This document shows positions 10,901 through 19,912 of a stretch of 32,235 nucleotides of DNA, piece by piece. The stretch is taken from the NCBI GenBank assembly GCA_947646735.1, contig CANTFK010000527.1:1-32235 (forward strand), read 5' to 3'. The stretch comes from Peronospora farinosa. Lineage: Eukaryota > Oomycota > Peronosporomycetes > Peronosporales > Peronosporaceae. Position 1 is the stretch's first letter. Every line of letters begins with the position of its first letter. Under the pieces are notes generated by a model. It was not told the DNA's origin. It saw only the letters and a program-made list of their open reading frames with translations, and searched no databases. A program made the position numbers and the translations under genes.

Positions 10901-11397
10901 TGTAGACGGGCGCTTCGAAAAGAAGCTGCCACGTACTACGCGGGCACACCTTCAAGCAGCGTGAGGAAGCGGTTAGACCGTCTTACCTCCGCGTGCGGTG
11001 GTGGTTGCGTTGGTCGGTCGCTTAAAGCGCCGAGCCAAACTGTTGCCGGCCGCTTAGAGCGGTCCGCGCAACGAACAACTAAGAAGTGCCTCACTTACGT
11101 CACGCAAAATCTTATCAAGCTTCTCGTGCACAGTGGGCGATAGTTATTAAATTCAAGACTGACTTATATTTAATAGGTTTTAACTAAATATAAATCTAAT
11201 TACTGATTGGTCAAACATAAAAGATCGGATACGCGTCTTTTTAGAAGCGTATCCTTGCGTGCGAGCTTCAAATATATGTAAACTCGCTGATGACGTCTGT
11301 CTGAAGCGTCACCATGACGCCTAGTCCCAACTGGCGTCTTCCTCGTTGAATATGAATCCATCCATGGATATCACATTCCCGAGGTGGGTCCCATTCA
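10901..11397 (-). repeat. 5' LTR of copy B
   Basis: 497 bp, TG…CA in element orientation. It is nearly identical to 5574-6070 and to the LTR of copy C (17605-18100). Its outer flank (11398-11501) is also shared, inverted, with copy C. Confidence 0.92.
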
Positions 11398-11501
11398 TGT
11401 ACCACTCCCAAGTAGCAGGTCAAAGGTACCTCGTACCCATTTAGGCATGCCCGTTAAGTATTCGATACTTAACGAACCGTGTAACGTTTAGCCCGTTACA
11501 G
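11398..11501. repeat. Left arm of a 104-bp inverted repeat flanking the CRN segment
   Basis: It is the reverse complement of 17501-17604 with about two mismatches by eye. Together with the adjoining LTR and early gag, the inverted homology spans about 1.2 kb on each side (10280-11501 versus 17501-18737). Inside lies a perfect 10-bp hairpin, CGTTAAGTAT 11452-11461 and ATACTTAACG 11465-11474, with a 3-base loop, and a GTAACG/CGTTAC pair at 11481-11499. Confidence 0.85.
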
Positions 11502-13023
11502 CTTTATTGCAGTGCTGCAGGGCTTAATGCACGGTAGCAAGATATCTTGCAGCCTCATCGAGTGAGTGCTGAGGTTTGCCTGCTTTGAATAGGACATACT
11601 TCTTTTCTAACGCTTTGCATGTTCTACCATTCTTGCTTTTCTTGGTGAACCAGGTAACGGTCTATCTGCATCGCTGTTGTCGCGTACAAGTGAGCGTTTC
11701 GAAGCACTTTACGCAGCGTACTCCTGCTTGAGCTAACCTGGCAAGCAGAGTACAAGCTCTTATGCGCGGTGCACCTCCGTTTCATCTCCGTCAGCTCATC
11801 ATCTACTTACATGCATTATTTGCACGTGTTCGGATGGGTTGTCAATCGATGTCCTGGTGATAACTAACCATCATCGATTCCCAATTTTAGTTTACCAAGC
11901 CCCCAGCGGGAATGGCTCTTTCCAGAAACGAGTATTAAGTGCATGCAGCCATCCGATATATTGGCAGGTGGCACGATGTGAGCTTCCGGGACACATTAAT
12001 GCTCTAGATAGAACATGTAGAATGGACTCTCCATCTTTTGCCACTCCTCGGCTTTCTTCCCGCCTTGCTCCTCATCCAGACAAGCGAAAATTAGCGTAGC
12101 AATTATCTCCGTAAGGCTTACGTGTATGATACTTTTCCGGAAGTGGCTCATCGTCCTTCGAGACAAGATAACGCAGCCGACGAGGATTATCATATGGTCA
12201 AAAACTGAATATCTGCAGTGCGGATGAGATGACAAAGCGCATGTCCACCAAGAGCGGTGTGCCTTTCGGATTTGATATGTCCATACGGCAATGAAGGCTC
12301 ACACCATTGACAAGTATTCATACATGACCTTACCATGACCATTTGTAGCAGAGAACAAGTCCAGATTCTGAACCTTGTCATTTGTGATATACTTGAGAGC
12401 ACGGAGATGTTTACAAGTCATCGCAACAATGCGTAACTTGTATTTCGATATACGTGTTTTTTTAACAAGTAATTTGAAATACATATTGGCACCGTTCCTT
12501 ATAATGTTCAACACGTTACATTACTTTGGTGCCATATACACCAATTTCTTTCACAAGTGAGCATTCTAACGAACCTGTTCGACGAAGTAGCTCGTTCAAC
12601 CACCTTGTTAAGAGTCTCATCAGATATGTCAACAGCTTCTCCAAAAACGTAACACCACAAATTTGTCGAACAATTTCGTGTTAGACTCCAAACTATTGCA
12701 AGTGTAAACCTGCCACATAGACCGTTAAATAGCGAGTTTTCTGCTCCATATATCATGGAGATAAGCGTCTGCACAATACAATTTTAACTTACCCATATGT
12801 ATTGAGGGTGATACAAACAAGGAATCCAAAAGAATTTAGCACACAGTAGAAGCCGCTATATTCTTCTTTTCAGTTGCTCATAAACTTTAAATAGCTGCTG
12901 ATGTTACGCAAATAATCTAGAAAAACGATTAGTACCAACCGACAGACAATGATGTGATAAAAGTTAACATGCAAGGTGATTGCTTGCGACGCATTGCAAA
13001 GATTCGGGCTTAATCAAACTTTG
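11502..13023. other. Stretch without a recognisable gene
   Basis: Several short minus-strand frames occur (for example 12774-12508, 12514-12299, 12402-12190, 11660-11530). They may be parts of one decayed gene because adjacent frames can be chained, but no family motif was recognised. The sequence is unique within the window. Confidence 0.4.
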
Positions 13024-15023
13024 CTACGGCAGTTCAGTGACGTCACCCGTTTCCATAACGATGACCAGCTTCTTTCGATTTTCTTCGGCCGGCTGGAAAA
13101 CCCAATCGACACGGCCACTACGGCAATCAACCTTAATGCAGCCGACTTTTTCACGGTTCCACTCGTTTTCGAAGGCTGCTAATTTTACACAGAAAACCAA
13201 TGCGACTGCCCATTTATCCTTCCAAACGGTCTCCAGGCCACCAATGATCTTATTCACTGCGCCAAAGTCCACGCTTTCGTCGCAATACTTGCACTCACAC
13301 AGAAAAAGTGGCGGTTCTGTCAGGTCCTCCGTATTGCATACAAAAATGTCACACTTTTGGTCATTCCGAGCACGAACGAGATGACCAAAGTTACAGCCTT
13401 CAGCGCGAGTATCTAGGATACATTGCGGCCACTCAGCATTCGGTGGAGCTAAGAAGGGAATCTTCGAGTGAGACAAAGCCACCAGATCAACGTACTTGTC
13501 CAAAATGTCGCTAGCAACAATCGTTTTCCCCGTATTGCCATCAGTCATTATCACTGGCCGTATTTGGTCTTGACATTCATTAAGCAATCCCGCAAAGAAG
13601 TCATCAAAAGGAATGCCTTGCACTCCATTCCGCCGAGATGCACAGAAAAACATATGAGCGACCATGTTCTCGTACGCATAATAATTATGAGTGGTCCCGA
13701 ACCCCCGTCCTCTCCAGTACAATGAGAAGATACCACGTGTTGAGTGATTCACACCCTTCCGAGGATCATAGTAACCCGAGTAAGTCTTTCCACCCAATAC
13801 CGCAAGATAAAGCAGCATGTCCTCCTTAATATCCGGGAAACAACACCGCGGTAGCCACGGCTTGCCATTAACCTTAAGTTTGCCATTCAGTACATCCACT
13901 TCAGTTGCCTGATCATCCACTAGATTGGCGAAGTGTAGATGCATACAGTAGGTCCCCACACTACGAGCAATCTTCCTTTTCTTACATGGACGTGGGGACG
14001 TACCATTAACATTAGTATACGATATTGCCATCAGCTGCGCATCCTTTCCTCTCTGCTCCTCCATAAAATTTTTGCGGCTCCGTGTCTCCGAGCCTACATG
14101 ATTAAATGCTACATCCAGCAAATCGCAAAGTTTAATATCATTTGCAAAATTTTCCATCGCATATTGTGCCGCGCTGTCGGCGAAATACCCGGCAAAACGC
14201 CCGCGAGAATTTAACATAATGCTTTGCAGAATGGGATACTTAGCTTGGAGGTGATTCCAAGCATTCTGTTTGTCCTTATTTGCAAACGGAATTGATTGAT
14301 ATAAAGGGAAACGAGAAATAACCGTCATCCATGCATGTCTTTCAGTATAGCTTCCTACTGACTGATTAACCAGATCGGTGACCTTAGCGTCAGTCCCCAT
14401 CACAATAACGACCAGACCACACACACGAAAAACATTGCGTTGGAATGCCGCCAGGTTCATACCACCGCCACCAATGTTCATGTTAGGCATCATTTCGTCC
14501 AACACAAAGAAAGGCAAGAGCTTCCCATCAGTCTTCATCTTTTTGCGAAAAGCGACAACTTTCTCGCGATTGCACTTTTCCACGTACAACGACGTTTTTT
14601 CTTGAAAGCGTATCATTTTTCCTTGCTGATTTTGTTCTTCACTGCAACACTTAAGCAACGCATGAATGAAGCCGAAGGTCCACAAACTCTCAGTTTTGTA
14701 AAATTTAGACCTCGAGTTCAAAATGTCCTTTTTAAACTTTTTTGTTGGGCCATCCTTGTTTGTCACGTTAAGAAACGCATCTGAAATTGACGAGAAATTT
14801 CTATACAAGCGCTGAGAATAGTCTCCAATGGGTGTAGTAGGCCAGTAAAACCACGGGCGGCTTCCTCCCAAAGCAAACGCCAGTTGAGACTTTCCCATGC
14901 CAGATGATCCTTCCACGCAAATGAACGGCAGCGCAAATTCGTCCGAGAGGGCATACAGTGCGTCGATTTTGCTCAAAATCTGCTGGCAGTAGTCCTCACA
15001 GTTGCGCTGAATCAGCTCCCCCG
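13024..15023 (-). CDS. CRN effector C-terminal body: P-loop NTPase plus PD-(D/E)xK nuclease
   Basis: A long frame of at least 650 codons from a non-ATG codon at 14976 remains open upstream past 15023, so it has no start of its own and continues the CRN header in another frame. Numbering from 14976, a Walker A motif lies at residues 23-30 (GSSGMGKS) and a Walker B-like segment at 155-161 (PFFVLDE). A C-terminal restriction-nuclease-type site is formed by Asp543 and Glu561-Cys-Lys563 (CDIFV … LCECKY). A basic nuclear-signal candidate (KKRK) is at 332-335. This NTPase-nuclease pairing is the architecture known for a large class of CRN and related eukaryotic effectors, which usually act in the nucleus. 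The domain calls rest on motifs only. It is the longest open frame in the window, and most of it appears undamaged. Confidence 0.85.
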
Positions 15024-15467
15024 TTGCTGGTAACGCGTTAGCTCTTCCTTGTAGTTTGGATCGTTTGTAACCTCTTTAACGGGTACGTAGTCATACTCCT
15101 CTGACACCACTACCAGCACGTGGATTTGATCTGTCGATGGCTGCACCATCTTGTTATCGTCAAACAGCCAATGCTTTAGGGACCTCGTTGCTAACGCTTG
15201 CTCTCCATCAATCACCTGCTGAATACGTGGATGCGTCTTCCCTTCAGACAACTCTTGCGCAGCAGGATCGTTGTCTTTCAGCCACGCACCGTCCGTCATC
15301 TTCGCCAAGTAGAGACGCAGCTTGTCCACACTAACGTCCTTCAAGCCGTTCGGCTTCTTCTCCTTAATAGCCTTCTTCAACTCGTATACCACTTTGTTCG
15401 TGTCAATGTCGATAGGGAAAATACTCCCTTGCGGACCAACAATCGCGCACAACAGAGTCACCATCAT
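15012..15467 (-). CDS. CRN effector N-terminal header (LFLAK-type) module
   Basis: 151 codons from ATG at 15467 (a second ATG follows at once at 15464). The order is that of the oomycete Crinkler header: a ubiquitin-like start (LLCAIVG), the LFLAK-box variant LRLYLAK at residues 50-56, a W-containing segment (LKHWLFDD), and HVLVVV at 116-121. The last is the recombination-point motif HVLVxxP with Ser in place of Pro. No classical signal peptide is obvious, as is common in CRNs, where the header is linked to secretion and translocation. The frame ends at 15012, a few codons after a C5/G5 run, where the body continues in another frame. It is probably one gene with the 13024-15023 feature. Confidence 0.88.
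   Translation of the reverse strand: MMVTLLCAIVGPQGSIFPIDIDTNKVVYELKKAIKEKKPNGLKDVSVDKLRLYLAKMTDGAWLKDNDPAAQELSEGKTHPRIQQVIDGEQALATRSLKHWLFDDNKMVQPSTDQIHVLVVVSEEYDYVPVKEVTNDPNYKEELTRYQQRGS
15018..15022 (-). other. Frameshift site joining the two CRN reading frames
   Basis: A run of five C on the plus strand (five G in the gene) lies where the header frame is about to stop and the body frame is open. A one-base change in this run would explain the break. Alternatives are a sequencing or assembly error, an unrecognised small intron, or true loss of function. No restored reading is given here. Confidence 0.7.
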
Positions 15468-15477
15468 TTTAAACCAG

Positions 15478-15522
15478 CCAATTCTCGAATGAAGAGACGA
15501 GAATCTGCTGTTTGCAAATGAA
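15478..15522 (-). promoter_or_regulatory. Possible oomycete initiator motifs upstream of the CRN gene
   Basis: Two minus-strand TCATT-containing motifs, TCATTCGAGAATTGG (15492-15478) and TTCATTTGCAAACAG (15522-15508), lie 11-55 bases upstream of the ATG. They resemble the oomycete initiator consensus (TCATTYYNCAWTTT) only partially. The location is right for a core promoter, but the match is imperfect. Confidence 0.3.
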
Positions 15523-15567
15523 TATGCTCGGTTTTACATACGGTCATACTGGGGCCAAGATGAAAGG

Positions 15568-15832
15568 CCATCGATCTGTTCCTTTCTAGTCAAGTCGTTT
15601 TCTGACAGGTCGTTTCTGACTAGAAAGAATTGACCTAACTAGAAAGGAGCGAACTGACTAGAAAGGAACGACGTGACAAGAAGAAACGACCTGACTAGAA
15701 AGGAATGACGAAAAAACCCTGACAAGAAGAAACGACCTGACAAGAAGAAACGACCTGACTAGAAAGGAACTACCTGACTAGAAAGGAACGACCTGACTAG
15801 AAAGAAACGACGTGATCATTGAAGAACGACCT
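15568..15832. repeat. Minisatellite upstream of the CRN gene
   Basis: About eleven imperfect copies of two related 18-19-bp units, CTGACTAGAAAGGAACGAC and CTGACAAGAAGAAACGAC, occur. A partial inverted copy (CCTTTCTAGTCAAGTCG) sits at the CRN-proximal end. The array lies about 100-365 bases 5' of the CRN start codon, in the presumed promoter region. Confidence 0.85.
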
Positions 15833-16435
15833 TCTGAAGGTTTAAGTCCGCAAACAGGATTCCATCTTGATTCCAGTATAGTCGTATATAGAAACCGAGC
15901 TTATTCATTCGTGAGCAGTCTCTTTCGTCTCAGATATATCTCCATTTGGTCAAATGGTAATGAAATGATTAAATAGTAGTACGATATGTAAGGTTTTACT
16001 AATTCTTGTACGAGTGCTTTTTAAGCTCTTTTTTTATCCGGTCAAAACAGCGTACATTTATAAGGCTTTTTTCAGGACAGAGCAGTCGCGTGCGTTCGAC
16101 ACTTTGTGCAGCAGCCTCTGATTTTGCGTTGGCGTTCTTTTCGTAATTATAATCATTTTTCCTTCTCCGTATCTGTCGGATTTTCCGCTTTGTCGATCAG
16201 ATCCTATATATTCGACTTTCGTCGCAATGCCACGATTTGAAGGTCCATGTTGTCGAACATCCCCGGCCTTTGTCCACTGCTTGAAAAAAATTCATCACCT
16301 TATATACTTTTAAACTAGTATCTTCTTCAAACTATTTAGCTGACACATATCTGCGTACTCTCGCCTGTAGCTCCGCCTAGTACCACTTGACAGCATCTTA
16401 AAGTGCATCTTGACATTGCGCTTGACGACTTGCTT
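15833..16435. other. Stretch without a recognisable gene
   Basis: AT-rich intergenic sequence between the CRN upstream array and the GBP remnant. No convincing ORF, RNA gene or repeat was seen. Confidence 0.4.
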
Positions 16436-17140
16436 TCAGGATCTAGAAGTCACTGGTGCCTTGCCACGATATAGTGCCTCGATATAAGATTCCGCCAAGT
16501 TGACAAACATGGCTCCAATAAATGCCTTGCCGAACATGGTCTTGGGTTTTGCTTTGCCAAACAGCTTCTTGCGTAGACTTCCATAGCTAGTTCGAAAATC
16601 ATGTCTCGGCTCCTCGTACGGCACTTGAGGCAGGCTCCGTAGCTTTTATTCGTTATCTCCAAGTCGTACTTACGTAACACAATCTCGATGTCTAAAAGTC
16701 GCTCGGATCTGGTCTTTCCTGACTGCATCGTCACTGCGTCTCCCGTAGACTGGAGAGCGTATTGTTTGGACCTTACCATTGTCCAGTAAATGGAGTGTGA
16801 AATCATGTAAGACCCACATTAAATTGGGAAAGAATTTGTGTAAACGATTGCTTTCATATTTTCCCGTTTCCTTATTCGAAAGACACGACGTTTGAATTTG
16901 TATCGACAAAGTTGATTACAAGAGAAAGGTTTACAATAGCATTGCCATCGATAACTCCACGTCTATTGTAGACACATTTAGACCCAAAGCCAATGCCAAA
17001 ATTGAGGTATCATGTGTCTGTTCTCGATCGATATTATTGAGTCTTTCCGTGTCCAAGAACAAGACCTTCGTGTCTTCATTCAATGAAATGGGTTCACGTC
17101 ACTTTTAAAGAGGCATTTACAGTATTGCCTACAGCACAAC
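16436..17140 (-). pseudogene. Decayed guanylate-binding-protein (GBP) family GTPase
   Basis: The remnant is read across frames on the minus strand. CAVGNTVNAS (17138-17109) resembles the block after the P-loop. NEDTKVLFLDTERL (about 17080-17039) resembles the G3 region, where Arg replaces the usual Gly of DTEGL. REQTHDTSILALALGL follows in the same frame. FFPNLMWVLHDFTLHLLD (16836-16783) is the characteristic GBP segment after G4. FGKAFIGAMFVNLAESYIEAL (about 16540-16480, split here only for reference) resembles the start of the helical region. GBPs are dynamin-like GTPases that bind guanine nucleotides and oligomerise. The P-loop and G4 are not visible, several stops occur, and nothing C-terminal remains, so this is a fragment. 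Confidence 0.68.
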
Positions 17141-17500
17141 CTGTCTCTTTCGCCTCTTGACTTGCTATCATTGATCAGCAAGTGTTAAACCAATAGGTTC
17201 AATAGCCAGCCTTACGATCTAATTGTCAGAAAGGGCATCAGTCGTTACTAGTCAGACTTCACTTTATGTCTATTGAAGGATGCAAAGAAGAGGTGACAAT
17301 TTGCATCGTCATTTAGTTGCAATGTAAAACTAAGCGTCACAACAAAAGTGAGTGTGTGATGTACTTAACACGACAATATGGGTTATCATATACTAACCGA
17401 TATGGTACGGTATTACCGATACTATACTTAAATGCTACACTAAATACTTCCATAAAAAAGTATACGTATACAATTTATGCAATATTTATACCAGCTTGCC
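17141..17500. other. Stretch without a recognisable gene
   Basis: Intergenic, AT-rich toward 17400-17490. Short frames have no recognisable similarity. It lies between the GBP remnant and the right inverted arm. Confidence 0.4.
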
Positions 17501-17604
17501 CTGTAACGAGCTAAACGTTACACGGTTCGTTAAGTATCGAATACTTAACGGGCATGCCTAAATGGGTACGAGGTACCTTTGACCTGCTACTTGGGTGTGG
17601 TACA
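17501..17604. repeat. Right arm of the 104-bp inverted repeat
   Basis: Reverse complement of 11398-11501, including the 10-bp hairpin (17528-17537 with 17541-17550). It directly abuts the 5' LTR of copy C. Confidence 0.85.
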
Positions 17605-18100
17605 TGAATGGGACCCACCTCGGGAATGTGATATCCATGGATGGATCCATATTCAACGAGGAAGACGCCAGTTGGGACTGTCGTCATGGTGACGCTTCAG
17701 ACAGACGTCATCAGCGAGTTTACATATATTTGAAGCTCGCACGCAAGGATACGCTTCTAAAAAGACGCGTATCCGATCTTTTATGTTTGACCAATCAGTA
17801 ATTAGATTTATATTTAGTTAAAACCTATTAAATATAAGTCAGTCTTGAATTTAATAACTATCGCCCACTGTGCACGAGAAGCTTGATAAGATTTTGCGTG
17901 ACGTAAGTGAGGCACTTCTTAGTTGTTCGTTGCGCGGACCGCTCTAAGCGGCCGGCAACAGTTTGGCTCGGCGCTTTAAGCGACCGACCAACGCAACCAC
18001 CACCGCACGCGGAGGTAAGACGGTCTAACCGCTTCCTCACGCTGCTTGAAGGTGTGCCCGCGTAGTACGTGGCAGCTTCTTTTCGAAGCGCCCGTCTACA
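17605..18100 (+). repeat. 5' LTR of copy C
   Basis: 496 bp, TGAATGGG…CGTCTACA. It differs from the copy B 5' LTR by a T-to-C change near 17647 and a small change with one base lost near 17680. It contains CCAAT (about 17789) and the GGATACGC/GCGTATCC hairpin. Confidence 0.9.
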
Positions 18101-18102
18101 CT

Positions 18103-18110
18103 TGGTAGCA
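18103..18110 (+). other. Putative primer-binding site, copy C
   Basis: TGGTAGCA two bases after the LTR end, as in copies A and B. Confidence 0.5.
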
Positions 18111-18160
18111 CTAGTAGTCCTTCCCACGACCCGTCTCTCTGAGCGTGCGTGTGGATACGG

Positions 18161-18737
18161 ATGTCCCTCAACGTGGATTGGGGTGACTTTCCTTACCTCT
18201 CCCAACGTCATAGGGAGTTCGCAGAGCATTTAGTGCAGGGGACTTCGTGGTCAATCTTTTGCATTGTCCTCCTGAGCAACATGTTCCTCAGTTGGATCAA
18301 TTTGAGTCGTTTGTGCTCGGACATCGTAGAAACGCGTATGAGGCAATCAGCCAAACCGCGGCTGAGTGCATTAATAAGACTCAAGATGAGCTTTTGCGTG
18401 AGCAAGCTAGGAATGAGGTGCTCAACAGAACTGTTAAGATGCTCTTTGCCCGTTCTAATCAGCCAAGGCCCATTCGAATGGACCCTCCGAAGATTGATGG
18501 TCTGCCCCACATACGATTGTTCACTGGCTTTTGGCAGTGGAGCAATGCGGTATGGCGCAGCTCATCGAGGAAGACACCAGGATGGTGTCGTATGCCATGT
18601 CAAATTTGCGTGACAAAGCGTCAGAGTAGGCATACTCTGCGCTGATGGCAAATACTGATGCGTTTTCATCGTGGGCAATCTTTAAGTCAAATATTCGTGC
18701 CATTTACCAGTCTCCTAACAATGGATTGTTTCTTCTG
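18161..18737 (+). pseudogene. gag fragment of copy C
   Basis: It begins at ATG 18161 (MSLNVDWGDF) and shifts frame after about 30 codons. It continues as HVPQLDQFESFVLGHRRNAY, and further on has a TAG at 18627-18629 that is also present in A. It is cut off in the capsid region before the zinc knuckle, so only the N-terminal structural part is left. Confidence 0.8.
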
Positions 18738-18841
18738 CGAGGCCTTGTCGTGGTCACTCCCCCGAGGGAGTGACCAGAAATTCTCTTGCTCTCTTTTTTT
18801 ATTCCCTTTTAAGCTCTGATTTCCCTTGGCACTTCACCACA
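18738..18841 (+). repeat. 3' end of the 5' LTR of element D
   Basis: It aligns to 28128-28184 of LTR L1: GCGAGGCC, GTCGTGGTCACTCCC, then CTGATTTCCCTTGGCACTT and CACCACA. It has about 47 extra bases that L1 lacks. The upstream LTR body is gone and replaced by copy C. No primer-binding site was recognised after it. Confidence 0.75.
18752..18775 (+). other. Perfect 10-bp hairpin in the D LTR
   Basis: GGTCACTCCC (18752-18761) pairs with GGGAGTGACC (18766-18775) around a 4-base loop. A pyrimidine/T-rich stretch follows (to about 18810). It could fold in the element RNA near the LTR 3' end. The right arm is deleted in L1. Confidence 0.6.
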
Positions 18842-19271
18842 TGAACATGGAATCAGCAGAATCTTCTAATGGAGAGTACGATCCGGATGATTTGACGTTT
18901 CCGGCTACCTCGGCACGAGCGACTGTGGCCACGGTTACAGCAGACGGGGCCCCTACGGTTATTCCCCATATACGAGTGTCGGCCTCATCTCACCATGTTT
19001 GAATGAGGTACGAGCCGAGCGTTCTAATTGCTACATTTATGCATTTGTGGAGAAGCACCAGGTGGAGAATTTCGTTAAGGAGAAAGAATTGGTTGGAAAT
19101 ACATCAGAATTTTGTATTAATTCCTTAGCTGTTGTGGCCAAATTAATGCCAAGGCATCCACTTAATGCTTTCACTACTTTGATAATAAATATAATACCTA
19201 TTAATGAATATACGCGGGAAGAGCCGGTGATGATGCTGGAATTGTTGCCGGGAGAATCAAGAGGATACTAG
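18841..19271 (+). pseudogene. gag remnant of element D
   Basis: ATG at 18841 overlaps the LTR end and opens 53 codons (MNMESAESSNGEYDPDDLTF), closing with TGA at 19000-19002. A second frame at 18999-19271 follows (KHQVENFVKEKELVGNTSEF). The two are likely parts of one gag N-terminus. A complete gag would be much longer and usually carries a CCHC knuckle, which is absent, so an internal deletion before the protease is inferred. Confidence 0.55.
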
Positions 19272-19299
19272 AAACATCATGCCCCAACAAAGTTGTTCA

Positions 19300-19912
19300 A
19301 GCAGGCCAAGGTCTCTGGGAAGTCAACAGTACTCGCGCGAATCTGCTCTTCGATTCCGGTGCCGAGGCATTTATTTTGGATACCGCTTTGGAAGGACGGA
19401 AAAAGGTAAAGATTACGCTTAATGGAGTATTGGTATATTTTTTCGACGTATGGGTTGGTTACCTGGTTGGTCAGGACGCACTTTTAGAAATAAATTTCAT
19501 GGTGCCACCCGGAATACGATTGAACATGGCACATGGAACTATCTGCTAACCAGTTGAAGTGCGAATCCAGCTGTCAGGTCGCAAGACCTTGTATAGCGGA
19601 CATATTTTGGAAGTGAAATTGGGCCAGTATGTGAATCTGTCAGTGATTAAGTACGTGGAAGTTCCCTTGAGGAGATTTGTATCAGATCAGTGAAATTATG
19701 GTTTACCCGTGGGGAACGATGGGTGTGATAATGGTGCATGGGTATGGACGACGCCAGTGTTTAAGGGTCACCAAGGCTGTGACAAGGACTTAATTCTGCA
19801 TGAAGACACCAAACTGGGCATTTGGCTAACCAAAGACCGGGTCCCTCGATATCAAGGATTTGTGTCAGTAGATTCTAGGAGGTATGCTGAATGGCAAAAC
19901 CTGGCCTACTAA
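19300..19912 (+). pseudogene. Aspartic protease region of element D
   Basis: The frame through ANLLFDSGAEAFILDTALEG contains the catalytic Asp-Ser-Gly (19352-19360), and VGQDALLEINFMVPPG is the downstream conserved segment. It stops at about 19547-19549. A later frame, 19709-19912 (TKLGIWLTKDRVPRYQGFVS … REWQN-like end), is the conserved protease-RT link of this element family. It would process Gag-Pol. It is broken by at least two stops. Confidence 0.72.

Larger units (their letters stand above)
5574..11397 (-). mobile_element. Ty3/gypsy LTR retrotransposon copy B, both LTRs present
   Basis: Two direct 497-bp repeats flank a gag-pol interior read on the minus strand. The 5' LTR is at 10901-11397 and the 3' LTR at 5574-6070. 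They differ at two positions by eye. The interior matches copy A closely from about 10382 to 6172, while its LTR, leader and early gag match copy C better, so the copy looks mosaic. The pol 3' end is missing: the integrase is replaced after 6173 by about 100 bp leading to the LTR. No matching short duplication flanks the element (GGCA on the left, TGTA on the right). It is non-autonomous because of stops and frameshifts. Confidence 0.92.
17605..18737 (+). mobile_element. Ty3/gypsy copy C, 5' LTR and early gag only
   Basis: The LTR and leader match copy B very closely. The gag part matches B at first and diverges further in. Homology stops near 18737, where the LTR remnant of element D begins. 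TGCG occurs at the junction in C and also precedes the equivalent LTR base in L1, so microhomology may have been used. The rest of the element is absent. Confidence 0.88.

Noticed and set aside
5569..11402. Target-site duplication around copy B
   Set aside because: The flanking bases (GGCA on the left, TGTA on the right) do not match, even when the LTR ends are shifted by three bases.
12299..12514. Possible ankyrin-like segment (LFSATNGHGKVMYEYL) on the minus strand
   Set aside because: It is a single weak match with no second repeat in the expected spacing, and neighbouring frames give no support.
18842..18860. Primer-binding site for element D
   Set aside because: The bases after the LTR end (TGAACATGG…) do not match a tRNA 3' end in a way I can support.
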